Assembly: GCA_030062745.1 (NCBI GenBank)
Contig: CP099839.1
Span: forward strand, 15,050,044-15,114,043
Length of the DNA stretch: 64,000 bases
Direction of reading: 5' to 3'
From: Capitulum mitella
Taxonomy: Eukaryota > Arthropoda > Thecostraca > Pollicipedomorpha > Pollicipedidae
Shown here piece by piece: positions 1-13,199 of this stretch. Within the stretch, counting starts at the first letter, position 1. The number at the start of each line of letters is the position of its first letter. Made by a program: the position numbers and the translations under genes. The notes beneath the pieces were generated by a model. The model was not told the DNA's origin, ran no database searches, and was given only the letters and a program-made list of their open reading frames with translations.

Positions 1-1330
1 CACGTACTCTGCCCGGGGCCGGTGAAAAGTCTACCGAGGCCTCATTCGACCATCATGGCGGCCGGTTTCTCTCGTGCCTGCCGGGATTTCATCCCCAACT
101 GTCAGTGCCGACATTGACCTCTGGCAACGTGATCTAAAACCGTAATCGTAGATGGATACGTCTACGGAAGCCGAACCAGTCCTCTTGACCCGCTCCTGGC
201 AGTGCGCCTGGGCAGGCTGCCCCAGCCCCGCGGATGGTTTCGTATCGATAATCTCACTCCGGACGGTGACCTCTTGCAGGGCGCAATACGCTTACCCATT
301 CACGTTTGATCGCAGTGAGGTGCGGCGGTGAGACGCCAGTATTGACAGTATGAGGGTCCGGCCGACTCTCCCGGGTCAGCCCCGGCGAGTCCGGCCGGAC
401 GCGTCTCCGGTGTGAGTGTGAGCGGCGTCTGGAGTCAGTGAGGGCGGCGGCGCCGCCGCGCTGTTGTCCTGTCAGTCGTGCGTGATGTGCGCTGTCGAGC
501 CGCCTCACATCAAGTGTCCAGAGTACGCAATATATTGTATCACAACGCCCCGGCAGGCCTGGAGCGCCTCCTCTCGGCGAGGGCCGGCCGCCGGCCGCCG
601 CCCGCCGCCGTCCGGGTCCCGGGAGCGTCATACCCCGCGGGAGTCCCTCCTGCGACGAGGAGCGGCCGGCCCCCGGGCGGCGCGGCCAGGGACGGGCCGA
701 CGAGACGCCGGCACCGCACGTGACGTTATTGGTGCCGGGCGGTAGAGCGCTCCGCCCGATGAAGCTCTGACCACTGGGACTCCCGTTAGATATCTGGAAT
801 GACCATCGCACTCACGTGGCTAACGTCCCCCAAAATTAGGCACCGGTCTAGACGCGACCATAAACTCAGCAAGCGACTTTCACACCAAACGCCCAAGACC
901 CGACGCGCACAGTGCAGCAAAAAGCTCGTTTGACGGAGACAAACGCGGACTACGCTATCGAGTACGTGATTAACAGGCTGGAAGCAGAACGCCGAGGAGT
1001 GCCCGCAGCCAGAGCCGATGCGCCACGAGACCGCCGTGGTCGATCGCTCGATATGCCCCTCCGACGGCCCGCTAATTGTTACGCCCAACAGAGACTAAAC
1101 AGCCGGCGTCCGACGCCAGCTGTGGCCGCGGCTGCCGGGCGGACTCCGTGCTGCTGAGCAAAGCGCCGCCGGCCGTCCCCCGACCACCCCGAAGGTAAAG
1201 CTCGCCCCGGAAAGCACGCGCTCATCGCTCGGCGGCCCGCCGGCGTGATTCGCCCGATGCCCACACCATTCACCCGTGCCCGACTCGGCCCGAGTACGGC
1301 GCGCTGCGGCCCGGTCCGAGCCGCCGCCGC
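1..1330. other. No recognisable gene; sequence downstream of the ORP stop codon
   Basis: I see no coding exon with family similarity here. The stretch is GC- and CpG-rich, most strongly around 540-720, and the short open frames look like by-products of that composition. It lies directly 3' of the ORP stop codon on the minus strand, so part of it should be the 3' untranslated region of that gene. I did not find a canonical AATAAA on the minus strand within it. Confidence 0.5.
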
Positions 1331-4300
1331 TCACTGGCCGGCCGGCCGCAGCACCCAGCTCTGGTCGTGCTGGTAGAAGTGGCGCGGCGTGTGGCCCAGT
1401 CCGGCGCGGTCCCGCTGTCCGGCCTCCACCAGCTGCTTCTGGCGGTCGGCCAGCGCCAGGTCGCCGGCCGCCAGCGCCGCGGTCACGGCCGCCCAGACGC
1501 GACGCGATTCGTGCGCCGCCTGCTGGCCGACCGGCCGCACCCAGCGGCGCGCGCAACCGCCGTCACACGGCACCGAGCGCGACTCTCCCTGGGAGCACGG
1601 CGGCGCGGCGTCAGTACTGCGCGGCACGGACGGAGGACAGACGCCGACGCCGTCCTGAGACACGGTAAATAAAACAAAACTGATCAGGATTCCGCATATG
1701 CACAAGTCTTTGCGGCTTTGCTTGTCGATACCAGAGACTCAACGAGCCACCTGCTCATGTTCTGAATGTCTAAAATCCGTTCTCACCCATCATTCTGATT
1801 GTCACAGCAATACGCATTTCATTTTAACTTCTTTCGTACGAGGTACGTTCAAAGATGAAATAATCGTATCAAGCTGAGTACATGCGCCAGGGCCCACCGG
1901 TGGAAGTCGCAGTGTTGTAGCGAGACGAGACTGGAAATATCATTTGGTATTTCCATAACTTCGTAATTCCATAAATGGAAAAAAGTACATAAAAAACGAA
2001 CCGGACACGGGAGATACCCGTCCGAAGCGGCTCAGTCACCGCTGGTGGACCTGGGCCGCTCACCTCTGGGCCGGTGATCTGGATCTGCCGGTCCCAGTTG
2101 CCCTGGAGGCGCGCCACCACCTTCCCGTCCGGGGCCCTGACCTCGCCGGTCACGCGATGCCTCTCGCCCTCGTTCGACAGCGGCTGAAGCACGAGGAGGG
2201 CATGTCGGGACGCTGTCTCGAACAGTCTTGCTCGGCGGGACAGGCAAAACGGCCGTGAATCAGACACAGGGGGAAACCGTATTCAGGGGCGGAGGATATT
2301 TCGCCGAGATCAAGCCAAAATCGCGAAAGAAAACCAGCACGTGGTTTTGTAAGCTGGTCCTGTACGCTGAACGCCAAGATGTCCCATGCACATCCTAATC
2401 CATTCGGTAAAGTTCACCTGATAGAGGTCACCAAAATAGGCCACGAACGGGGAGGCTGGAATTCGTGTTACACCACTGTCATGAGATCTCTGGGTCAACA
2501 CTGGGTCCGGAGATCTGACAAAAGCGCCCTTGCCCTCGCCAGGTGGGCGGAGGCGTGGGGGGGGTGATCGCACCTTGGTGTGGAAGGTGACCGCTGCCGA
2601 GAAGCCCGTCTGTTGGCAGACTACCTTCACCTGGCCTCCCAGCTCCACCCAGCGGTCGTTCAGCAGCGACCTGAAACGTCACCGCGCCGACACCTCAGCC
2701 GGAGTCCGGCACCGCCGCACGTCCGGTGCCCATGCAGACCACTGTCGGGGTCCTCTGAGCTGGACAGTCACGGTCGCGGCCGTCCCCGCCGCCAGAGCAC
2801 AACGAAACGGGCCGCCCGCTCCGCCAGGATACAGTCGGCTTATCGACGTGTGCGCCGCCGCCCGCCCGCCAGCCACATCATACGCATATTTCATACCACG
2901 ACGGTCCTCCGTTCCTGACGATCACCTTTGTACCAGCTGGACATTTCTGTGACCCCATGTTACCATAAGATCCACGCATCGGAGTGGTGTGCAAGGCCAT
3001 GCATGACGTTTTTCCTTCGTCGCATTAGTCCATTCTCCAAACCACGAGCCAAAGGTTTTATGTTTCAAATCTCTTAACCCGGCGCCGCCTGGGCCAGTGT
3101 CATCTGACACCCTCCCAGGCGCCCCTCCCTTCGCTTTTTCGCGAACGACTTCTGAACCGTCAGAGCCAATTCGACCACACTTTCAGTGCGTGTTCATAAA
3201 TCAATTTTACATATTTCGACATCAAAACCATTTCCATGCTAGGCTAGGTCATGAAGATACGACATCACAAGTGAAAGCCTTGCATGCATGTTTTCGCCTC
3301 TTCGGACGGTGGCGCGAACATGACTCATTTTTTATACTCCCGAACTTAATGCATGGATTACTTGGATTTACATAAGACACGGCTCTCAAGATACACAACC
3401 ATGGAGTGTCAACATCAGAGGACATGTTAGGTCATATGGATGATGACAACTGGACTCAACTACATTCTGGGTGACAGAAGTGGTCGCTGACCTTCCCCAG
3501 ATTCAAGCCAGACAAGCAAATACGTATGCGCCGCTTAACGAGATTCATCAAATGCAAAGTGGGGTCATGTCACAGGTAGATGTCAAAACGAAATGAAATG
3601 CAACATTGCGCAAGATCGTTCAGTAGCAGCAGAAAACAATTATTGTTCTCAAAATGGGAAAAATGACTATGCGGACCTGGCTTAGTCTTGACCTGATACA
3701 GAGCAGACAGAGCAGGTTTAATTATCACGAGTCATTTCAGTTCTATATTTGACGCAGTTACGCATTCCAGCGGGTAATTATCGCTCCTTGTCAGGAATAC
3801 TAATGCAACCTTATCTGACCTGACCTAGACTGATATTGACTGGATGGAAAGCAGGTAATACAAAACCGATCATCTCAGGTCTCACTGTCGTCCTTTTTGT
3901 CACGTGGATCAAGACGGCTGCCACTAAGGTATCGATCTTTGGCATGCAAAGTAAGACCAATAATTCCCCTGTCCTAGGTTAACCTTGACCGGATTTTTTA
4001 AACATTTTGGCATGTTCCTGATGCAGAAGGTCGTGACCTTTCGTTCGGTATCCAGCTGAAGGCTCTAAGACCAGCATCACCGATGATATGATGTAGGAAC
4101 CGGCGTCAGTTCTTTCCGACGCCGTGTTATGCGTTTTACGTGACCTGTGACGTCAACAGTCAGGTGACCAAGGGCTAATATAATATTTTCTGAATCCCAA
4201 TACTCGACGATCGATTGGTGGTAGGCCGGTTCAGATCCGACGGTTGGATCCTGAGATAACAGGCCTTTTTTGACACCCCCGGGCGGTCGCGGCTACAAAC

Positions 4301-7300
4301 AACATGCCAGGCGGTGTCGGATTAACGTGGCAGAGGAATGCGCAACGCGCCGTCAGCTCGACCACTAGCCCAAATCACCGGGACGCCGAGTTGCGCAGTC
4401 CCTGCCAGGGGCGGCGCGGCGCTGACCTGGCATAGAGGGCCGGGTAGTTAAAGGTGTAGGCCTCAGCGCGCTCGGCCAGATACAGGCTGGCCTCGCCGGT
4501 GAGCGTGACGCCGGGCGAGTTGACGTACTGGGCACGGCAGCCGACTGTGGCCTGCAGGCTCATCTCCGGCTCGGCGCAGCTCACGCCGATGGCCGTCACT
4601 GCAGCAGGTGAGGCGTCAGCGGCGGCCAGCCGGCGGGGAGGTCACCGGTCACGGTCACGGCCATTACTGCACAGATGACCCCCAGCCCAGACAGCCGGCA
4701 CACTGCTGTCCACCGAATACAAGACAGCCGCCAACCGACCGATACAGCGGCTTCTACATAACACAATGACAAGTGTTACCTGCATCGAAATGATAAAGAA
4801 AACGTACCATGATCAGTCATGTACAGAATAAATGTCCTACAAATTAGTCATAACACAACACAGCCCCATACCACGATGAATGACTAAGCACAATGATGCG
4901 CTACTGCGCGTAAAAACTGGCCGCCACGGTCGTGGCACTGCCACCGAATGTCCGGCAACCGGCTACGAATGGTCACTGACAAATATTGGACATCTATGGA
5001 CCAACCCGTAAGGATTACGTAACAGCCACCCCGCACTACCAGGAGACAGTCGCCAATCCGCACCGGTTCGTGCAGGTTGGTTTATTGTTTGTTTCGACAC
5101 ATCAGGAATGACAGTAGAACAAACGAAACACTGACGGTATGCAAACATACAAAGACATGCACGAACACTCAGCTGTCCAAACGACCATCAAATGCTCTAA
5201 TAACCAATCTCCACATATATCACAGACCGGTCTGCGCACGGACCCAAGCCCGACAGCACGGCACGTCCCGGGGTCCACGGATAATGTTCGCAAACAGGCC
5301 GACCGGTCGTTCACAGACATGTGAAATAACCTACACGCCGCCCAAAACGACCCCACCACCGAACAGCTCCACCAGCCGACACGACGACCGGAGTGATGCG
5401 AGACCAGGTGAGGCACAGCTCGGCGTCCCCTCGACTTGTCTCACCTGGCGGGTGGTGGGACACCTGCTCCGCCAGGTAGCGCAGTCGGGTTCGGCCGCCC
5501 TCCACCGGCCACGAGCAGGTGAACACCTCGCCCAGGACCGGGTTGTAGGGCTTGTAGGCGCGCGGGCAGCTGGCGCCCAGGCACGAGACGTACCACTCGA
5601 GCACGCGGCCCATCCGGTCGGCGGCCGAGTCGGCCTGGGCGATCCTGCCGCCAGGTCGGTAATGGTTAAACGGTGCCCGACGCCGTCAGCATCCGGGCGC
5701 GATCATTGTCAGGGCAGTCCCGCCCAGGCCATGAGATTCACCAGACAACGTTCACTCCCAGCTAACGACGCTGCAGGACGACCGGTCTCGGTAGGGAGCT
5801 CGGCCCGTCGGCCCGCGGTGTACCCGACAGTGCGGCTGCCGTGCCGTCGGCGGCCCGCTGCGGACGGGCGGCGCCTCTAACGGCCCCGCCGGCGGCGGAC
5901 AGCGGCGCGCGCCGGCCGGCCTCTCACCGGACGAATCTGCCGGGCCGCGCCCACAGCTCGGAGAACGCCTCGAGCAGGGAGCGCGGCTCCAGCAGGGCGG
6001 CCGGCAGGCGCTGTCGGGTCAGGTCGGCGCCCAGCTTCAGTGTGGACAGCAGCGGCCGCAGCGCGGCGCTGGCGTCGGCGGCCGGCGGCGGCGGCGGCGG
6101 CGCTGGCTCGGGCTCCTCGCGCTCCTCGGCTTCACTGCAGGGCCACGCTGTCGGCCGACGGTCACAGGTCACGGCTCGGTCGCCGCCCAGCGTGGCAGCT
6201 CGACTGAGTGCCGGCCGCTGAAGGGCAAAACCCGCACCGATGCAAATACGATATTTACAACGTTAATACAACCTAAAAGATCTCGTGGGCCATTCTGTCC
6301 ATCGAGACTGTAGCTTGACGTCGGGGGGGGGGGGGACTGCAATTCACATAAGTTTTAGGAAAGCAGCATGCTCGCGATGGGGTTCCGAGGGGATCGCGGC
6401 TACAGGACCAGGCCATGCACCGATAACGGTAAACAGACGAACGGCATGCCAGACAAACTCTACATAGTTACATGCCAAAGCAATGCAGGCAGCGATCTGC
6501 TGGCCAAACTCCCCACGATCGCATTAACAAGGAGATTGCAAGCTACAAGCATGCCATGAAACGCCTTGCTAATAGATATTTGAGTCTCTAAAGAACGAAT
6601 GTAAGGAACTTAGGTTCCGAGTGCCGGGTACGACGTCCAGGTCAGTAACCCCTCGTGCTCCACTACAATCTACGCGGACGTGCCAGCGACAGGACCCGAG
6701 GCCAGGAGGCCGGGGCCGCCCTCGTGACGGACCTACGGCGGCTGCCGTCCGGCGGGCGGCCGCCGGCGCGGGCGGCTGAGCAGGCGGCGGCGCCGGCGCC
6801 GGCCGGGTCGAGCCCGCGTGCGGGGACTTCCGCTGTCTGCGAACCAGGCGTGCCGTTAGTCACACGTGAGCGTCGCGCTCGTGTCGCCCGCTAGTGCCGA
6901 CGTTAGTCGGAGGCCGCGGCTGCCGGCCTCTGGACTGTCTCAGAGCGCCAGCGCCGCTCGAAAAGCACCAAGCAAAAGCGGGCCGGGCGGGCCGGCCCCG
7001 CAGTCAGCGCTCACGGCACGCGGCACACGGACGCCCACTCACGCCTTGGCCGTGCCGAAGTTGGTGTCGAACCAGTCGGCCATGTCGGAGAGGAAGTCCT
7101 TCTCGGGCCGGGCGCGGGTGGCGCCCAGTCGGAGGCTGCTCTTGTCGGCGGCCGGCAGCGGCGCCCCGATCGGCAGCGCCGCCGCCGACCGCTGCTGCTG
7201 CAGGATCGAGTAGCACTGCTCCAGGCACAGCAGCGTCGCCTGCGAGGTGGCCATCAGCAGCAGCAGGTCCGCGTCCGTGCTGGTCACCGTCACGTCCTCG

Positions 7301-10300
7301 GACGCTGCGCAAACGAAACAGTACCCATACGTCTCCAGACGTCGAAAGCGGACAGACTGACTTTCATCATGTTGCGCAATGAACTAAAACCAGGGTTGGA
7401 AAATGCGTTTTTCGGTATCACCCTCATCGTTTACGGCAAAAACAACGCCAAGTTTTTGGGATGTTAAGCTGGCAACCTGGCGCTCTAAAACAATGTTAAA
7501 CGAAGAAGCGCCGCGCTTTCAGCAACTGCCAAAAGCATGAAAGACAAGTCACGTCTTGAAAAGCCATTTAACGTCACATTTCCTGTGACGCCGCCAGACG
7601 GCAAAGAGCGTTTGTTCGCATGCTTGAACGTATGGCCAATTGGGCTCACGTGCCAAGTCGTGAGTCCAGCCACTCAAGCGCTGCTCAATCAGCTGTTTGT
7701 TTACTGCGCCATGTTACTAGATGCTAGCTGATACGAAATCCATTCTCAGCAATGCAAGATAGACGGCATCGTCCTATGAGACCTTAACCCTATTTCCATT
7801 CGGGGGAGAGGGGGCACTCGATCCTCTGTTGTTTTTTTCAGCGCTGAAGCCAAACCGTGTGCTCATCGCGTCCACATTTTCCGTCTTTTTTTTCATTCGC
7901 ATTCTTTTTGCAACACATAAAAAACTTTCAACGTCCTAAGTGGACAAGGAACAGCTCCATGAAACATATCTACGAGGCATCTCAGACCTCCCACTACGCC
8001 TGGCGAGTCTAGAGATTGCCAAAGGCACGGAAAGAGAACATCACAGGCGGGTAATCCAACGCCATGCATAAACAGGTTCTACGTACTGAAAACTAGGTGG
8101 AATAATCCAACGCCATGCGTAAACAGGTTCTACGTGCTGAAAACTGGGTACGGCTCGATGCGTCGGCGTTCCTACCTTACTTATGACATTGATAATAAGG
8201 ACTCCTTTTGTACAAGGAGCATAAATAGGATCAAGGACGGAGTCAGGTCTGCAAAATTTATGAGGCTTAAACTTCGACCCACAGGTAAGGATGGCTTACA
8301 TCACTAATTTCAGCCTCATAATGTCCTGTATGAAACATGCATACACTCAACACGTTTACGGATGCATTTGCAGGGGCGGATCCAGCAAAATAATGGAGAA
8401 AAAAAGGAAATAAGCTGGATCGGTTAAATCGACACGATCTTCACACTTTCAGTCACGATAATGGTCAGCGGTCACAACAACTTTAGTACCGTGTGCAAAC
8501 AGTGGTCAGACAGCTGCAGTGCCGTGTGCAGACAGTGGTCAAGTAGCTGCAGAGTCGTGTGCAGACAGTAGCCAAATAGCTGCAGTGCCGTGTGCAGAGT
8601 GGCCAGACGGCTGCAGTACAGTGACAGGGCCGTGGTCAGACAGCTGCCGTCCGGCGACAGTGCAGCCGTAGGTAACGAGCGGCAGTACCGTGAGCGGGCA
8701 GCTGGCGGACGGTGGTGCACAGCTGGCCGTGGCGGGTGGCCGTCTGCTGTAGGGCGGCGCTGGCGTCGTGGAGAGAGCTCAGCACGGACAGCGGCGCCTC
8801 GTACTGGCGCGGAGAGGCCGTCAGAGACAGCGGCTCGCCGTGCGGCGCCGGGGAGCCGCTCTGTGGACGGCACAGGGTCGGTCAGGAGTGGAGGATCGTC
8901 AGGGAGCCCCTCTGTGGACGGCACAGGGTCGGTCAGGAGTGGAGGATCGTCAGGGAGCCCCTCTGTGGACGGCACAGGGTCGGTCAGGAGTGGAGGGCCG
9001 TCAGGGAGCCGCTCTGTGGACGGCACAGGGTCGGCCATGGGCGGAGGACCGTCATGAGGGAGCCGCTCTGTGGACGGCAAAGGGTCAGTCATGGGCGGAG
9101 GACCGTCATGAGGGAGCCGCTCTGTGGACGGCACAGGGTCAGTCATGGGCGGAGGACCGTCATGAGGGAGCCGCTCTGTGGACGGCACAGGGTCGGCCAT
9201 GGGCGGAGGACCGTCATGAGGGAGCCGCTCTGTGGACGGCACAGGGTCAGTCATGGGCGGAGGACCGTCATGAGGGAGCCGCTCTGTGGACGGCACAGGG
9301 TCAGTCATGGGCAGAGGACCGTCATGAGGGAGCCGCTCTGTGGACGGCACAGGGTCGGTCAGGAATGGAGGGACCGTCAGGGGCGGGGCGGACGACCGTC
9401 AGGGACAGTCAGACAGCGACTAGATGACGGGTACCCGACGATATTGCGTCTCGGTAACAATGATGGGCGTCGAACACAGAGGTGCTTATCGCGTCCACCG
9501 AGGCACCAATCATAACCGCCACGGCTTCAGTCACTTCAGCGTTAGCTGGCAGCAGCGACACTGTAATCAGGCAACCCGTCCAGATGGTGCCCGGAGGAAC
9601 AACATTCCAAACAGAGTTCGTGCGAAAAATGCACACAGCAAACTGAGGACGGTCACCATATACAATCAAAGTTCTTGCGTGATACTTCACCAAAGATCGC
9701 ACGCCCATAAAATTCGTCCCGCCCAGTGAAAACCTCGTCTCAAAAACGACCATGACGCGTAACGGTGAGCCCTGGGCAGCCTACGCCGGCATGGAAACAC
9801 CCCGCAACACCACGACGACCCGCCTGAACCCGGCCGCACCACCGCCAGCGGCGGGCCGAGCCGCGCCCGAAGTTCCACGGCCGACCCACCTCGGCCTGGA
9901 CGCGGTTGAACATTTCGATGACGAGCCGCAGCCGGTCGACCCACTGCTGGCGCTGGCGGGCGTCCGAGGCGCGCAGCCGGTACAGCTCGCCGGCGGCCGA
10001 GTTCACCGAGAACGTGTGCGAGTCCTCGTCGCTGGGGCAGACCACGGCGCCGGCCAGGTGGATCGAGCCGCGCGGCCGGCTCGAGCGCTGCTCGTCCACC
10101 TGACGAGCGGCGGCCCGCCGTCACACAACGGTCACAGGGGAGCTCTCAAGGCCAAACAATGATCAAGGAGGGCACGGTCTCAGGGTCACACAATGGTCAC
10201 ACATGAAGGCACGGCCACAGCGTCAGACCCTGGCCACGGGGAGAGCACAGTACCATGGTCAGACACCGGCCATGGGGAGGGAGCAGTCCCATGGTCAGAC

Positions 10301-11630
10301 ACCGGTCATGGGGAGGGGACAGCACCATGGTCAGACTCTGGTCACGAGGAGAGCACAGTACCATGGTCAGACTCTGGTCACGAGGAGAGCACAGTACCAT
10401 GGTCAGACTCTGGTCACGAGGAGAGCACAGTACCATGGTCAGACTCTAATCACGAGGAGAGAGCAGTCCCATGGTCAGACTCTGGTCACGGGGAGGAAGC
10501 AGTCCCATGGTCAAACTCCGATTACGGATACAGGCCATGGCCACAGGGTCTGATACTGCTGAAAACTGGCGACTGGTAATGGTAATGGCATGGTAGTAGC
10601 AATGGTAGTAATGGATGTATTAGTAATGTACCAGCTAATGCCCACTACTACTACCTTTACTACAAATGATGCAGTAAAGGTAGTAATGGATCGGCCCGAG
10701 GTTGGTCTTACACTCCGGAATCGGACAGGGCTTCAGGGTCAGCCGCGTAATGCAGGGACTGACATAATCAGAAAATGGCTGACGTTTTACTGAAATCACT
10801 GTCCGATGGTGGCATATGCCATAGGGCAATACAAAAGTGACATGGCTACACAAAGGTCATGCGAGGACTCAGGTTACGTCATTAGGCATACATCGAAGGA
10901 CCGGACAGGTCTCGAGGAGGCGGAAACACACCACAGGACCAGCAGGATCACACGGCTGAACACAGACCACACCCGCAAACAGGGTCACACAAGAATTTAT
11001 GAGTCATAATGGGGCAACGCGGAAACACGGTCACGGCCGAGGCACATAATGAAGCCAGACATTGCTCACTGTGTCACAACGGAGTTACATGCAGGTTAGA
11101 GATGGCCACGGTGCATCTCTATACCATATAAAATGAGGTACGATGCCGGGTGTTGGGAATATCACAAGACTGCATCCTGATGTTCATTCCATGAATCAGC
11201 AACAATGACACCAATGTAGATGACATGACAGTCAAGAGTTCACATATAGTTAACCGAATGGCAACACAAGGTGACCACCCACTGCCCACCATCCTGCAGG
11301 GTTACACATCATACCACTAGAGGCAAAGCCATTCAGCATGTCAAATGACTCTCTAGAGAAGCAATCCCCAAAAAGAACAGGGTCCTTGAATGATAGTTAG
11401 ATGTTTACCAAATCATGTAGTATTTCTGGATGACATTTTCTGGATTAGGAGCAAACCATCCATACTGCCCACATTTCATCACAATGGGAACTTTCAGTGC
11501 TCACCATGTAGTAGCTAAGGGTGCCAGTTTCTGGATTGAGAACAAACCATCGGTACTGCCAGCCTTTCATGACATTGGTATACTTTGATAACTGGCCCTC
11601 GAGAATCTGCTTCATGTTGTTGTCCAGGTC
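1331..11630 (-). CDS. Oxysterol-binding protein-related protein, ORP10/ORP11 type (OSBPL10/11-like)
   Basis: Lipid-transfer protein with an N-terminal PH domain and a C-terminal oxysterol-binding-related domain (ORD). The family moves sterols, PI4P or phosphatidylserine at membrane contacts. Minus-strand exons are 11505-11630, 9890-10099, 8689-8860, 7043-7304, 5928-6134, 5445-5644, 4427-4598, 2574-2670, 2064-2183 and 1331-1588. All have GT/AG borders and phases that agree, giving 608 codons with the stop. The PH domain (exons 1-2 of this list) includes GWQYRWFVL and [15 protein letters not shown], close to vertebrate ORP11. The next two exons match the ORP10/11 middle region ([18 protein letters not shown]). 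The ORD has [20 protein letters not shown] and the family signature EQVSHHPP at the 3' end of exon 5445-5644, then [11 protein letters not shown] and the C-terminal ESRRVW region. The amino end is open. Translation could begin at the ATG at 11615, or at an ATG at 14579-14581 that directly abuts a GTAGGG donor and would splice in phase to 11630. Introns hold two minisatellites, a LINE relic and a piggyBac-like element. The family is sure; ORP10 versus ORP11 is not. Confidence 0.92.
2671..4426. other. ORP intron, no other gene seen
   Basis: This is the intron between ORP exons 4427-4598 and 2574-2670. I see no exon, RNA gene or clear repeat in it. Composition is mixed, with AGGTCA/TGACCT half-sites near 3,660-3,850 and 3,960-4,170. 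Confidence 0.5.
7784..7820 (+). mobile_element. Solo terminus of the TTAA/CCCTATTCCC transposon family
   Basis: TTAA at 7784-7787 is followed by CCCTATTTCC and a G-rich stretch, the same order as the left end of the complete element at 30797. I cannot follow the similarity further and see no matching right end, so this is at most a fragment. It lies in an ORP intron. Confidence 0.35.
8850..9385 (-). repeat. 51/54-bp minisatellite spanning an ORP splice acceptor
   Basis: About ten tandem units. The marker TCTGTGGACGG recurs at 8860, 8911, 8962, 9013 (51-bp steps) and then 9067, 9121, 9175, 9229, 9283 and 9337 (54-bp steps). On the minus strand every unit contains GTCCACAG followed by AGCGGCTCCC or a near match. 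The unit nearest the exon, ending at 8861, provides the actual acceptor and first codons of ORP exon 8689-8860, so the array overlaps the intron-exon junction. Both unit lengths are multiples of three, and one minus-strand frame stays open for about 290 codons. The true exon frame, however, meets TGA in each unit, so use of an upstream copy should truncate the protein. Confidence 0.9.
10190..10545. repeat. 36-bp minisatellite in an ORP intron
   Basis: About nine units of 36 bp built around CCATGGTCAGACTCTGGTCA with a G/A-rich second half. The 5' units are more diverged than the identical central ones at about 10,320-10,440. The array begins roughly 90 bp upstream (in gene sense) of the acceptor of ORP exon 9890-10099. 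Because 36 is a multiple of three, long open frames run through it on both strands; I regard these as non-coding. Confidence 0.85.
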
Positions 11631-11770
11631 CTAGAACAAAGATATAGAAATTAAGGTCAAAAGCAGACATGTGATAGTTGGCAAGCTATGGTACACATGA
11701 TGTGCAGCCACACTTTAGGGAGCATCAGCCTTGTGCTTTTTTGTTGCATCAGCTTTCTGTTTCCAACACT

Positions 11771-12810
11771 TACCCTATTCCCATACCCATAACACTTGGG
11801 CATATTCCTATGTGGAAGGGGTTTCCCCCAGAGATCTAGAGAACTACCTATTCGATTTCATCGAAGCAAAATGCAATCGATTCGCCAAGACATTAACTAC
11901 ATTTTTATCAAGAAAGGTTTTGGAAATCTGAAAAGGGATGAATACATGGGGGAGGGGGAGAGAAAAACACAAAAAGGAGGAATTTTTGGCTTCTTACAAC
12001 TCTGGTGTTTATGGACCAATTCAGATACAAACAGCATGAATCTAGAACTAATCAGAGGGACCTTCCTTCTGGTCCATACATTTTGAATTTGAAAGAGTTT
12101 ACATATGTTCACAGGACTTAGAAAATGGGACAAATGTTTTTCAACTGGATTAAAATACAAGTTAAAAACATATTTTAGCTTTTACTAGCCATGTTATACT
12201 TCAGAAGTACAGAGAGTATTACAATGTTTGTACAACAATGACAAAGGGAGCACCAGGGCATGGAAAAGGGGAACCAAGTCCCATGTTCATCAGGTCAACT
12301 TATGACCTTTGACCTTGAATAGCCTCAGATGAACTCAGTCACATGAAATGTCTTTAAGTCCATTAGCATCTGAAAACATTTCCAATCATTTGAACTGACC
12401 ATATTTCAAGACATCCTGTTTAAGGCTCTTGTGATACATGGTACATGTGGTGACATTTTGCATCATAGCTCTGTGACCAGACCTGATATCAATCTGAAAC
12501 TTGAAGCACATGCAAAAGGTGTCCTGCTAGGTCATATGTGGTCTGAATTTCATGTTTGGAAGATAACTGTAAAACATATTTATATAAAACCAGATTCTGA
12601 CCTTCACCCTCCATGACCCTGTGAAGAAATCTTGGATCAACCTTGGACTATTTTGTGTGTTTGCACCATTATCTGCCTTTACCCTAACATAAAATTTTAA
12701 ATTCAGCCTTCAAACACCAATTCTAACACTCATTTCTTAGCTTCAATAGCTTCAATAGCTTCAAAGAGATACCTCCCAAAAACTTGGCCTGACTCTGTAA
12801 TGCTCTATCC
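11771..12810 (+). mobile_element. Decayed piggyBac-like non-autonomous element in ORP intron 1
   Basis: The left end reads CCCTATTCCC at 11773, and the body follows the complete element at 30797-32010 in the same order: the AGATCT..GAGAACTAC motif, the 'tttatggaccaattcagat' block, the AGTACA..GCATTACAATGTTTGTA-like block, then the TGACCTTTGACCTTGA tract and the CTCCCAAAAAC..GCCTG end. The right terminus is not recognisable. Compared with the other copy it has lost most CpGs to TpG or CpA (for example ctccgttg to ctctggtg, and gaccgatt to gaccaatt). Confidence 0.75.
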
Positions 12811-13199
12811 TTAATGCTCTGTTATCTTCTATTATTATTAATCCTCTGTCATGCTCTGTAATGGCATGATACATTGAAGCCCACAAATTTAAAGACTGGG
12901 GTTTGTACCAGTCTGTCTGTAACTGTCAATAAAACTTTTTCTTACCATGAAGGAGGGTCTCTTTATTCTTTATTCACGCCCATAGGATTGTTCACAATGA
13001 TTAGTGGCTATCAATAGTGGCCATCAATGGTGGCCCCACATCAATTGTGATACAGGCATAAAAGCAAACAGAGTCAAAACATGCACAATGCATAAAAAAA
13101 AAACAATGGCAATGAGTCACAGGGCATCACACCAGCCTAGGCTGGTGCTTGGTCACAGTCAAGATACCACAGTCTAGTGATGTGAGCAACACTCTGACA

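Noticed and set aside
8472..9350. Open frame of 292 codons (minus strand) with an 18-residue repeat
   Set aside because: It is the minisatellite read in a frame different from the ORP exon frame; it exists because the unit is a multiple of three without a stop in that frame.
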